A stretch of DNA of 64,000 bases. Source: Abditibacteriota bacterium (lineage in GTDB: Bacteria > Armatimonadota > UBA5829). The position numbers and the translations under genes are program-made. A model generated the notes under the pieces. It saw only the letters and a list, made by a program, of their open reading frames with translations. It was not told where the DNA came from and did no database searches. The DNA is taken from NCBI GenBank assembly GCA_017552965.1, contig JAFZNQ010000004.1, positions 56,931 to 120,930 on the forward strand, read 5' to 3'. Numbering within the stretch: the first letter of the stretch is position 1; each line of letters starts with the position of its first letter. This document shows positions 31,092-39,505 of this stretch, piece by piece.

Positions 31092-32126
31092 ATGAAATCA
31101 TACAGCATCGGAGTCATAGGCTGCGGGCACATAGCCAGAAAGGCCCACCTTCCGAACATAGCTCCCAAATACAGACTGACCGCCGTGTCCGACGTCAGCC
31201 GCGAAAGGGCTGAAGCCGCCAAACAGGAATTCAGCGCCGCATACGCTTTTGACGACTACAGGCAGCTGCTGGCGCTGGAGGAAATAGACTCGGTCCACAT
31301 CTGCACCCCCAACTATCTCCACGTCCCCATAGCCCTGGAGGCTCTGGCAGCGGGGAAGCACGTCCTGGTCGAAAAGCCCATGGCCACCAACGCCAAGGAC
31401 GCGGCCATGCTGTTTGCCGAGGCCGAAAAACGGGGCCTCAAGGTCATGTCGGCCAACTGCTACAGATACATCACCGAGAGCTCCGTCATCAAGTCCTTCG
31501 TGGACAGGGGGCAGCTGGGAGATATCTACTACGTCAACGTCAAGGCTCTGCGCAGAAGGGGCATCCCCCCCTACGGAGCCTTTACCAGCAAGGAGCTCCA
31601 GGGAGGCGGACCTCTCATAGACATAGGCGTCCATCAGCTGGACCTGGCCATGTATCTGCTGGGCAACCCCAGGCCCCTCAGGGTCACCGGCTGCGCCAGC
31701 GCCCATATAGGCAACACCCCCGGCCACGCCTGGGCCGACCGGGGCAAGTGGGATCCTGAAAAATACGATATAGAGGATCTGGCCTGCGGCTTCGTGCACC
31801 TGGAAGGAGGCGCGGTCCTGAACGTGGAGACCGCCTTTGCGGCCAACATCAGGGAGGACCTCTTCTGCGTGAGCCTTATGGGCACCAAGGGCGGCGCGGA
31901 CACCAAGCCCCTGAGGATATACACGGAGGATCAGGAGGTGCTGCTGGACGCAGAGCCGGCCCACCTCTCCATGACCAACATATACGCGGCGGAGATAGAC
32001 GGCTTTTACAAGGCCATAGAGGAAGACGGCCCGGTGCCCGTAAGGCCCGGGGAGACCGTCAACGTGCTGAAGATCATAGACGGGATCTACAGATCCTCCG
32101 AAGAAGGGCGGGAGATCGCTCTGTAA
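31092..32126 (+). CDS. Gfo/Idh/MocA-family oxidoreductase
   Basis: The 344-residue protein has the Rossmann N-terminus SIGVIGCGHIARKAHLPN, the VHICTPNYLHVPIALEALAAGKHVLVEKPMATN signature with the catalytic EKP lysine (about residue 97), and a C-terminal substrate domain containing GGGPLIDIGVHQLDLAMYLLG. Members oxidise or reduce sugars and inositols with NAD(P). The substrate is not evident. It is monocistronic, with a promoter and parS upstream and a terminator downstream. Confidence 0.92.
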   Translation: MKSYSIGVIGCGHIARKAHLPNIAPKYRLTAVSDVSRERAEAAKQEFSAAYAFDDYRQLLALEEIDSVHICTPNYLHVPIALEALAAGKHVLVEKPMATNAKDAAMLFAEAEKRGLKVMSANCYRYITESSVIKSFVDRGQLGDIYYVNVKALRRRGIPPYGAFTSKELQGGGPLIDIGVHQLDLAMYLLGNPRPLRVTGCASAHIGNTPGHAWADRGKWDPEKYDIEDLACGFVHLEGGAVLNVETAFAANIREDLFCVSLMGTKGGADTKPLRIYTEDQEVLLDAEPAHLSMTNIYAAEIDGFYKAIEEDGPVPVRPGETVNVLKIIDGIYRSSEEGREIAL

Positions 32127-32138
32127 CGCGCTTGCGGC

Positions 32139-32164
32139 GGGACCCTGCGGGGTCCTTTTTTTTT
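32139..32164 (+). terminator. Terminator between the oxidoreductase gene and dnaE
   Basis: GGACCC-CTGC-like loop-GGGTCC is followed by nine T residues, ending the oxidoreductase transcript about 95 nt before dnaE. A TATAAT at 32212-32217 further on may be part of the dnaE promoter, although no good minus-35 is visible. Confidence 0.85.
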
Positions 32165-32258
32165 GCTCATTTTTTTGCGGCCTCCGGGAGACCGGGACCC
32201 GGTAATTATGATATAATAATACTGTAATCACCATTCAACTAAAGGAGTACCTGACCAT

Positions 32259-35200
32259 ATGGAACAGACACAAGCCGCCGGCAGCGTCCCCTTTGCCCAT
32301 CTGCACGTCCACTCCGAGTTTTCCATTCTGGACGGGCTCTCGGGCATAGAGTCCATCGTTGACCGGGCCAAGGCTCTGGGCATGCCTGCAGTGGCCCTCA
32401 CGGACCACGGCGTCATGTACGGCAACCTGGCCCTCTACGACGCCTGCGATAAAGCGGGCATCAAGCCCATACTGGGCTGCGAGGTCTACGTGGCCCCCCG
32501 GTCCATGGAGCAAAAGGAAGCGGGCATCGATGACAAGAACTATCATTTGGTGCTGCTGGCCAAAAACCTCACCGGCTACAAGAATCTCATCAAGCTGGTA
32601 TCGAGAGCCTTTTCCACCGGCTTTTATTACAAGCCCCGGGTGGACAAGGCCCTGCTGCGCACCTACCGGGAGGGGCTCATAGCCCTGTCCGCCTGTCTGG
32701 GCGGCGAGCTACCCAGGACCCTGCTGGAGGCCCCGGACAAGGCCGAAGAGGTGCTGCAGAGCTATCTGGATATCTTTGGCAAGGAAGACTTTTACATAGA
32801 GATACAGAACCACGGCATCCCCGAGGAGGAGCAGATCATTCCCCGGCTCCTGGCCCTGGCCGAAAAGACCGGAGTCAAGGCGGTGTGCACCAACGACAGC
32901 CACTACACCCTCCGGGAGGACAGCGACACCCACGACACCCTGCTGTGCATCCAGACCGGCAAGACCAAAAGCGACGCGGACCGCATGAGATATGAGCCCG
33001 AAAAGTACTATATCAAGTCCTACGAGGAGATGCTGTCCATGTTCCCGGACAGGCCGGAGCTCTGTTCCAACACTCTGGAGATAGTGGACAAGTGCAACGT
33101 CCGATTTGACTTTTCCAGATCCCAGCTGCCGGACCCGGGAGTCCCCAAGGGCATGGATCCCGCCGACTATATGGTCAGCGAGGCCATGTCGGGCCTGAAG
33201 CGCCGCATGGGGACGGAGGAGCTGCCCCCCGAGTATCTGGAGCGCTTTGACTACGAGGCCCGGACCATCAACGAGCTGGGCTTTTCGCTGTATATGCTCA
33301 TAGTCCGGGACTTCACGGACTATGCCCGCCAACACGGCATCTACGTGGGGGTCCGGGGCTCGGCAGCCTCCTCCCTCATAGGCTACGGCCTGGGCATCAC
33401 CGACGTGGACCCCATAGAATACGGCCTCACCTTCGAGAGATTTCTCAATCCCTACAGAGCCGAGATGCCCGATATAGATCTGGACATACAGGACAACAAG
33501 AGAGGGGACCTCATAGCCTACGTGGCCGAAAAATACGGCGAGGAATGCGTGGGACAGATCTCCACCTTCAATCAGATGAAGGCCAGAGGCGCCGTCAACG
33601 ACTGCGGCCGGGCCCTGGGCATGGACCTGAAGGACGTGCGGCGGATATCGGACATGATAGACGCCGGCCCCAAGGCCACCATCAGCTCCTCCATGGAAAG
33701 CAACGCTGAGCTGAAAAGGGTCTATGACGAGGAGCCTCAGGCCAGGCTGCTGCTGGACACGGCCCTGAAGCTGGAGGGGGTCAACCGTTCGAGAGGCATA
33801 CACGCGGCGGGAGTCCTCATAGCCGCCCAGCCTTTGGACGAGCTGGTGCCCGTGGAGGTCAGCGAAAACGGGGACAGAGTGGCCCAGCTGCCCAAGACCA
33901 GCATCGAGCGGGTAGGGCTGCTGAAGATGGACTTTCTGGGCCTCATCAACCTGACCATCCTGGCCAACGCCATCGAAAACGTCAGGCGCACCAAGGGCAT
34001 AGAGATAGACCGTCTGAAGATACCCCAGGACGACCGCAAGACCTTTGAGATGCTGGCCCGGGGAGAGACAAACGGAGTCTTTCAGCTGGAATCGGGGGGC
34101 ATGACCAAAAACGTGGTGGAGCTGAAGCCCAACTCGGTGAGGGAGCTGGCCGCTATGGTGGCCCTGTTCCGCCCCGGCCCCATGGCCTATATACCCAAGT
34201 TCATCAAGTCCAAGTTCGGGGTCACCCCCATCACCTACACCCATCCGGTGCTGGAGCCCATCCTGAAGGAGACCTACGGCGTCATCTGCTATCAGGAGCA
34301 GGTGCTGAAGATAGCTCAGGCCGTAGGAGGCTTTGCTCTCGGCGAAGCCGACATACTCCGCAAGGCCATGTCCAAGAAGAAAAAGGACGTCATGGACAAG
34401 AAAAAGGTGGACTTCATAGAGGGCGCCGCCAAAAAAGACATACCCAAAAACACGGCCGAGGAGATATTTGCCCAGATAGAGCCCTTTGCAGGCTACGCCT
34501 TCAACAAGGCCCACGCAGTCTGCTACGCCCATCTGGCCTATCAGACCGCCTACATGAAGGCCAACTATCCCGTGGAGTATTACGCCGCTCTGCTGTCCGC
34601 CAACCTGAACAAGGCGGACAAGCTGGCCGACTACATCAGGGACCTGAAAAAGTTCGACATCACTCTGCTGCCTCCCGACGTCAACAAGTCCTTTTACAAC
34701 TTCACGGTAGAAGAGACCTCCGGAGGCGGCCCGGCCATCAGATTCGGTCTGGGAGCCGTCAAGGGCATAGGGCAGGGGGTCATAGACGCCATCTGCCGGG
34801 AGAGAGAGGAGCGGGGGCCCTTCATCGATCCCGCGGATATGGCCGAGAGGACTGCCCACGTACAGCTGGCGGGCAAAAGCCTCTGGGAGCCTCTGGTGAA
34901 GCTGGGCTGCTTTGACTCCATCTTCCCCAACCGCCAGGGCCTGCTGACCGCCGTGCCTCAGCTGCTGGAGCATGCGGCCAAGCTGCAGGCGGAAAAGGAT
35001 TCGGGGCAGGGGGGCCTCTTCGATTCCTTTGACGACATAGACATATCCAATTCGCCGGATCTGGACAAATACAGAGAGTGCAAGGAGTTTTCCAAGGACG
35101 TGATACTGGAGTTCGAAAAGGATCTGGCAGGCATATACATTTCCGGCCACCCGCTGGAGGAAAAAAGGCACCTGCTCCTGCAGAACTCCGACGCCAACAC

Positions 35201-35753
35201 CAGGAGCTGCAGCGAGCTGCCCGACAACGCCAGATGCACCATCTCCGGCCTGATAAGCGAGGCCTCCACGCCTCTCTCCAGGGACAAGAAGATGTATGCG
35301 AAGATCCGGCTGGAGGACCTGTACGGCTCTCAGGAGATAGTGTTCTTCCCTCAGAAATACGAGGAATACAGGGACATGATCCAAAAGGGCAAGATAGCCG
35401 CCGTGACGGTCAAGGTCCGCAGGAGAGGGTCCTACAACGGGGAGTCCGACGACAGGGAGTCTTCGGAAAACAAGGTGGAGCTCATAGGCGACGAGATCAC
35501 CCTGCTGGGGGACCTGACCCCCAGGCCCGCCACCGGCTCCCTGACCGTGAGGATCACTTCCCCGGTCAACATCAGCGAGATCAAGCTGCTCACCGACTCC
35601 TATCCCGGCAACGACGCCCTGATCCTGGAGCTGGATCACATCTCCAAGGTCCACAGGATCACCACCGGCACCTACGTGGACGCCCAGAACAGGGACCTCA
35701 CCGACGGCCTCCGCAGGACCCTGGGGGAGGGGGGAGAGCTCCTTATAAAATAA
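32259..35753 (+). CDS. dnaE: DNA polymerase III subunit alpha
   Basis: The 1164-residue replicative polymerase has the N-terminal PHP domain (FAHLHVHSEFSILDG, VALTDHGVMYGN, GCEVYVA), the polymerase core with the catalytic acidic motif EMPDIDLDIQD (about 405), GSAASSLIGYGLGITDVDP and the RSRGIHAAGVLIA region, a helix-hairpin-helix part near 820 and a C-terminal OB fold (ARCTISGLIS). It is the DnaE1 type without an inserted exonuclease. The start at 32259 has AAAGGAG 11 nt upstream, slightly long. The gene is alone between a terminator and an AT-rich DnaA-box region. Confidence 0.97.
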   Translation: MEQTQAAGSVPFAHLHVHSEFSILDGLSGIESIVDRAKALGMPAVALTDHGVMYGNLALYDACDKAGIKPILGCEVYVAPRSMEQKEAGIDDKNYHLVLLAKNLTGYKNLIKLVSRAFSTGFYYKPRVDKALLRTYREGLIALSACLGGELPRTLLEAPDKAEEVLQSYLDIFGKEDFYIEIQNHGIPEEEQIIPRLLALAEKTGVKAVCTNDSHYTLREDSDTHDTLLCIQTGKTKSDADRMRYEPEKYYIKSYEEMLSMFPDRPELCSNTLEIVDKCNVRFDFSRSQLPDPGVPKGMDPADYMVSEAMSGLKRRMGTEELPPEYLERFDYEARTINELGFSLYMLIVRDFTDYARQHGIYVGVRGSAASSLIGYGLGITDVDPIEYGLTFERFLNPYRAEMPDIDLDIQDNKRGDLIAYVAEKYGEECVGQISTFNQMKARGAVNDCGRALGMDLKDVRRISDMIDAGPKATISSSMESNAELKRVYDEEPQARLLLDTALKLEGVNRSRGIHAAGVLIAAQPLDELVPVEVSENGDRVAQLPKTSIERVGLLKMDFLGLINLTILANAIENVRRTKGIEIDRLKIPQDDRKTFEMLARGETNGVFQLESGGMTKNVVELKPNSVRELAAMVALFRPGPMAYIPKFIKSKFGVTPITYTHPVLEPILKETYGVICYQEQVLKIAQAVGGFALGEADILRKAMSKKKKDVMDKKKVDFIEGAAKKDIPKNTAEEIFAQIEPFAGYAFNKAHAVCYAHLAYQTAYMKANYPVEYYAALLSANLNKADKLADYIRDLKKFDITLLPPDVNKSFYNFTVEETSGGGPAIRFGLGAVKGIGQGVIDAICREREERGPFIDPADMAERTAHVQLAGKSLWEPLVKLGCFDSIFPNRQGLLTAVPQLLEHAAKLQAEKDSGQGGLFDSFDDIDISNSPDLDKYRECKEFSKDVILEFEKDLAGIYISGHPLEEKRHLLLQNSDANTRSCSELPDNARCTISGLISEASTPLSRDKKMYAKIRLEDLYGSQEIVFFPQKYEEYRDMIQKGKIAAVTVKVRRRGSYNGESDDRESSENKVELIGDEITLLGDLTPRPATGSLTVRITSPVNISEIKLLTDSYPGNDALILELDHISKVHRITTGTYVDAQNRDLTDGLRRTLGEGGELLIK

Positions 35754-35872
35754 AATATATTTAATTAATAATATTCGCGAGCGTTATCTGACAAAAAATC
35801 GGCAATACGAAGCTTTGTTCACAACTGTTTACAACACTGTGGATAACGCTCGCATTTATTTGCCGCCGGCAT
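35754..35872. other. AT-rich segment with a DnaA box and a 12-bp inverted repeat
   Basis: The gap after dnaE is AT-rich (35754-35785, 35855-35865) in a GC-rich genome. It holds a perfect DnaA box TGTGGATAA (35838-35846), a near box TTGTTCACA (about 35815-35823) and a perfect 12-bp inverted repeat GCGAGCGTTATC/GATAACGCTCGC whose arms lie about 50 nt apart and whose right arm overlaps the box. It could be an origin-like or DnaA-controlled element, or part of the dnaE termination region. Confidence 0.5.
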
Positions 35873-35873
35873 A

Positions 35874-35902
35874 TAGACAAAAAACGTGATATATTCTATA
35901 AT
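35874..35902 (+). promoter_or_regulatory. Sigma70 promoter of the ABC sugar transporter operon
   Basis: TAGACA (35874-35879) and TATAAT (35897-35902) are 17 nt apart, 33 nt before the solute-binding protein start. Confidence 0.75.
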
Positions 35903-35935
35903 AAAGTTAGATACACTTCACCAAAGGATTGAAGA

Positions 35936-37330
35936 ATGAACGATTCCTTAAAATCTACGATGGCTACCATCGGCATCGCCCTGCTGGCGGTCCTGGTGGT
36001 GGCGGTAGGGATATATCTGGGGACCACCCTTCATCCCTCCAAAAAAGGCGTCACCAATATACGCTGGGTAGTGGACCCCAGTCCCATCAGAGAAGAGACC
36101 ATCGCTCTGTTTGAGAAGTCCCATCCCGGCATTGAGGTCACCAACGACATAGATTCCGGCCTCCAGAGGCTGCTGACCCAGCTGGCGGGCGACGTGCCTC
36201 CCGACGTGATGGCGGCCTATGACGCGGAGAGCCTCTACACCTTTTTCAAATACGGCCTGCTGCTGGACCTGACTCCCTATATCAAAAAATACAATATACC
36301 CGTGGACAAGTTCTATCCGGAGCTCCACGATTATATGTATTGCCGAGAAAGGGACAAGCAGGGCAACCCGATAGGCGAAGAAAAGCTGGTGGGCATCCCG
36401 GAAAACGTGTGCTCTCTCAACCTGTTTTACAACAAGACCGTATTTGACGAGCACAACAGGACGGCGGCTCCCGGAGACCGGGTGGAATATCCCACCTCCG
36501 ACTGGACCTGGGACGACATGTTCGCGGCGGCGGACAAGCTGACCAAATACAAGGAAGTCAACGGCCGTAAGATAGCCATACAAAAGGGCCTCTACGTGAT
36601 GGAGACTCCCTTCATCTTTGTGTGGATGTACGGAGGCCACGTGTATTCCCCCGACGGCCAGACCTGCGTCATCAACGAAGAGGCTGCCAAGAAGGGCATG
36701 CGCTACTGGGAGACCCTGCGCATGAAGGCCAAGGTCATCCCTTCCGCCTCCGAGGCGGCCAGCCTGGACTCCTCCGGCGGCTGGGGCGGCGAGCAGCTCC
36801 TGTTTGCCAAGGGCAAGGTGGCCATGCTCATCACCGGGCGCTATATGGTGACCGCCTTCCGGCAGAACTACAAGAATCTGGACTTCGGCATAGCCCGGTT
36901 CCCCAAGGCTCCGTGCCCCAACAACCTGCTGCTGTCCAAGTCCTACTGCATACCTGCCACCAGCAAGAACAGGGACCAGGCCATCAAGTTCATAGTGCAC
37001 CTCACCAGCACCGCCAACCAGAATCTGGTGGCGGACTACGGCGACGGAGTGCCCTCCATGAACACTCCCGAGATCATACAGAACTTCCTCTACAATCCGG
37101 ACTATCCCAAGGAAACGGAGAACCAGAACGTGCTGGATGACCTGGCGGGAGCCAAACCTCAGGAAAGGTCTCTGTATATATCCAGCACCGACTTCAATCA
37201 GATATGGGGTCTGGAGGTAGGCAAGGTGTGGCTGGGCCAGCAGGATATGGACACTGCCTGCGACAAGATAGCCAAGAGGGTCAACGAGATCATCCACCGG
37301 AATATGAACAACCCCAACTTTGTGAATTAA
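35936..37330 (+). CDS. ABC transporter solute-binding protein, family 1 (sugar type)
   Basis: The 464-residue protein has an N-terminal membrane span (about 9-30: TIGIALLAVLVVAVGIYLG) with no lipobox Cys, so it is probably membrane-anchored. It then has a type 1 binding-protein fold: IRWVVDPSPIREETIALFEKSHPGIEV, DVMAAYDAESLYTFFKYGLLLDLTPYI, and GKVAMLITGRYMVTAFRQ. It would capture an oligosaccharide or sugar derivative for the two permeases coded downstream. The ATG has AAAGGA about 8 nt before it. The specific sugar cannot be read from the sequence. Confidence 0.92.
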   Translation: MNDSLKSTMATIGIALLAVLVVAVGIYLGTTLHPSKKGVTNIRWVVDPSPIREETIALFEKSHPGIEVTNDIDSGLQRLLTQLAGDVPPDVMAAYDAESLYTFFKYGLLLDLTPYIKKYNIPVDKFYPELHDYMYCRERDKQGNPIGEEKLVGIPENVCSLNLFYNKTVFDEHNRTAAPGDRVEYPTSDWTWDDMFAAADKLTKYKEVNGRKIAIQKGLYVMETPFIFVWMYGGHVYSPDGQTCVINEEAAKKGMRYWETLRMKAKVIPSASEAASLDSSGGWGGEQLLFAKGKVAMLITGRYMVTAFRQNYKNLDFGIARFPKAPCPNNLLLSKSYCIPATSKNRDQAIKFIVHLTSTANQNLVADYGDGVPSMNTPEIIQNFLYNPDYPKETENQNVLDDLAGAKPQERSLYISSTDFNQIWGLEVGKVWLGQQDMDTACDKIAKRVNEIIHRNMNNPNFVN

Positions 37331-37340
37331 GGACAGGAAT

Positions 37341-38519
37341 ATGGCAAGAGTAAAAGAAAAATACAACAGGTCCGAGGTAGTGGCCGCCTGGGGGTTTCTG
37401 GCGCCCAACCTCATCGGATTTTTGTCATTTACGCTGATACCCGTGGTGGTATCGCTGTTTATGGCCTTTACGGACTGGAATATATTCGGCAAGCCCGTGT
37501 GGATAGGCTGGGAAAACTTCCGGCTGCTGCTGGGCTTCCATCAGGAGGGCGCCAGGAAGGTGGCCAACGACCCCTTCTTCTGGCAGTATCTGTACAACAC
37601 GGTGTATCTGCTGGTGGGCATACCCCTGGGCATCGCCGCGTCCCTGCTGTGCGCCCTGGTCATGAACCAGAAGCTGGTGGGCATCACCTTCTTCAGGACG
37701 GTCTATTTCCTGCCCTCGGTCTCCGGCGGCGTGGCTCTGCTCATCCTGTGGAAATACATGTACAACAACGAGACCGGCATCATCAACATGTTCCTCAGGA
37801 ATTCGGGCATGAAGATATACGATGCGGCCCATCCCTGGACGGGCATCCTGTTCAACGTCTTCATCATGATACTCATGTGGGTGTTCATCATGGCCTGTTT
37901 CCTGGCGGTGCTGTCCTTCATCAAATGGGTCATGGGCAAGCTGAACATAGAGTTTGAGGGCCTGTCCTACAACATAGTCTGCTTCGTGCTGGGCTTTGCT
38001 GTGGTGGCCTTCATAGTGGCCAAGTTCGGCATGCTCTCCCACGAGATACAGGGCTTCTTTATGGTCCCGCCCGACTGGCTGGGCACCTCCGAATGGTCCA
38101 AGCCCTCCCTGATCATCATGGGTCTGTGGGGCGGTCTGGGCGGCACCAGCATGATCCTCTATCTGGCGGCCCTGCAGGGCGTCTCCGTGAACCTCTACGA
38201 GGCGGCGGAGCTGGACGGCGCCAGCGGCTGGCACAAGTTCTGGTCCATCACCTGGCCTCTCATCAGCCCCACCACTTTCTTTATCTTTATCATGGGCATC
38301 ATAGGCGGCCTGCAGTCCGGCTTTATGACGGCCAAGATCATGACCGGCGGCGGACCTGCCGGCAGCACCACCACCGTGGAATACTATCTGTACAACACGG
38401 CCTTTGAAAACTTCAACATGGGCTATGCTTCCGCCATAGCCTGGTTCCTGTTCGTGATCATCCTGATCCTTACGCTCATCACCTGGAAGGTAGGAGGCAG
38501 AGTAGTCAATTATGAATAA
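37341..38519 (+). CDS. ABC sugar transporter permease (MalF/UgpA type) with extra membrane insertion
   Basis: The 392-residue permease shows the EAA loop EAAELDGASGWHKFWSITWPLISP near residue 290, which docks to the ATPase. Typical members have about 300 residues and six spans. Between roughly residues 168 and 245 this one carries an additional hydrophobic pair (FNVFIMILMWVFIMACFLAVL and NIVCFVLGFAVVAFIVAKFG) that ordinary UgpA-type proteins lack. It overlaps the second permease by 8 nt. The matching ATP-binding subunit is not in the window; in such systems a shared MsmX/UgpC-type ATPase coded elsewhere can serve. Confidence 0.92.
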   Translation: MARVKEKYNRSEVVAAWGFLAPNLIGFLSFTLIPVVVSLFMAFTDWNIFGKPVWIGWENFRLLLGFHQEGARKVANDPFFWQYLYNTVYLLVGIPLGIAASLLCALVMNQKLVGITFFRTVYFLPSVSGGVALLILWKYMYNNETGIINMFLRNSGMKIYDAAHPWTGILFNVFIMILMWVFIMACFLAVLSFIKWVMGKLNIEFEGLSYNIVCFVLGFAVVAFIVAKFGMLSHEIQGFFMVPPDWLGTSEWSKPSLIIMGLWGGLGGTSMILYLAALQGVSVNLYEAAELDGASGWHKFWSITWPLISPTTFFIFIMGIIGGLQSGFMTAKIMTGGGPAGSTTTVEYYLYNTAFENFNMGYASAIAWFLFVIILILTLITWKVGGRVVNYE

Positions 38520-39420
38520 GCTGAGATGGTACCACAAGGCGCTTCTGTATATACTGCTTATATCGGGAGGCGTCACCATGATCATTCCCTTTGCCTGGAT
38601 GGCCGTCACGTCCATCAAGCAGCCCAGCGAGGTGTTTGCCGCCTCTGCCGACAGTCTCAAAAAGGGCGTGGATGCCAACGCCATCCGCTGGATACCCGAG
38701 CATTTTGAGTGGAAGGACACCGTGATCAACGGGGAGAACGTCCGGGCCTGGTGGGGCAACTACCCCGACGCCTGGAAGGCCATCAACATCCCCCGGCTGT
38801 ATCTCAACAGCCTGTTCGTGGCCATTCTGGTCACCTTCGGACAGGTGCTCACCAGCACCTGGGCGGCCTATTCCTTCGCCCGCCTGAGGTTCCCGGGAAG
38901 GGATCAGCTGTTTTTGGGCTACCTGGCCACCATGATGATCCCCGGCTCCGTCACCATCATCCCCACCTTCGTGATCATGAAGATGCTGGGCTGGGTGGAC
39001 AGCTACTGGGCGCTCATTGTGCCCGGTATGTTCAGCGCCTACGGCACCTTTATGCTGAGGCAGTTCTTCATGGGGCTTCCCCAGGAGCTGGAGGACGCGG
39101 CCAGGATCGACGGCTGCTCCTTCTTCGGCACCTGGCGCAACGTGATCATACCTCTGTCAAAGCCGGCCATCGCCACTCTGACCACCTTCACCTTCATGGG
39201 CTCCTGGGGCAACTTCATGTGGCCTCTCATCGTGTGTATCAGCGAAGAGATCAGGACCCTGCCCATCGGTCTGCAGTATTTCGTGGGGCTCTACTCCACC
39301 AATTACACTCAGCTGATGGCCGCATCCATGATGGTGACCGTGCCCGTGATACTCATATTCATATTCAATCAGAGATATTTCGTGGAAGGCATCAAGCTGT
39401 CCGGCCTGGGCGGCAGATAG
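38512..39420 (+). CDS. ABC sugar transporter permease (MalG/UgpE type)
   Basis: The 302-residue inner-membrane permease has the EAA motif EDAARIDGCSFFGTWRNVIIPLSKP near residue 195, six hydrophobic spans and the typical C-terminal NQRYFVEGIKLSGLGGR. A loop of about 50 residues with YPDAWKAINIPRLYLNSL lies after the first span, as in homologues. It pairs with the upstream permease and the anchored binding protein to form the uptake channel. A terminator follows at 39443. Confidence 0.94.
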   Translation: MNKLRWYHKALLYILLISGGVTMIIPFAWMAVTSIKQPSEVFAASADSLKKGVDANAIRWIPEHFEWKDTVINGENVRAWWGNYPDAWKAINIPRLYLNSLFVAILVTFGQVLTSTWAAYSFARLRFPGRDQLFLGYLATMMIPGSVTIIPTFVIMKMLGWVDSYWALIVPGMFSAYGTFMLRQFFMGLPQELEDAARIDGCSFFGTWRNVIIPLSKPAIATLTTFTFMGSWGNFMWPLIVCISEEIRTLPIGLQYFVGLYSTNYTQLMAASMMVTVPVILIFIFNQRYFVEGIKLSGLGGR

Positions 39421-39442
39421 GCCTTTTGGCGCGCACCGCAAC

Positions 39443-39473
39443 GGCGGCAGACTGGCAGGTTTGCCGCCTTTTT
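39443..39473 (+). terminator. Terminator of the ABC transporter operon
   Basis: GGCGGCA and TGCCGCC pair across a 12-nt loop and are followed by five T residues, 33 nt before the next start codon. Confidence 0.75.
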
Positions 39474-39505
39474 CTTGCAGGCAGCGCCCTTAACAAGGTG
39501 GCTAT

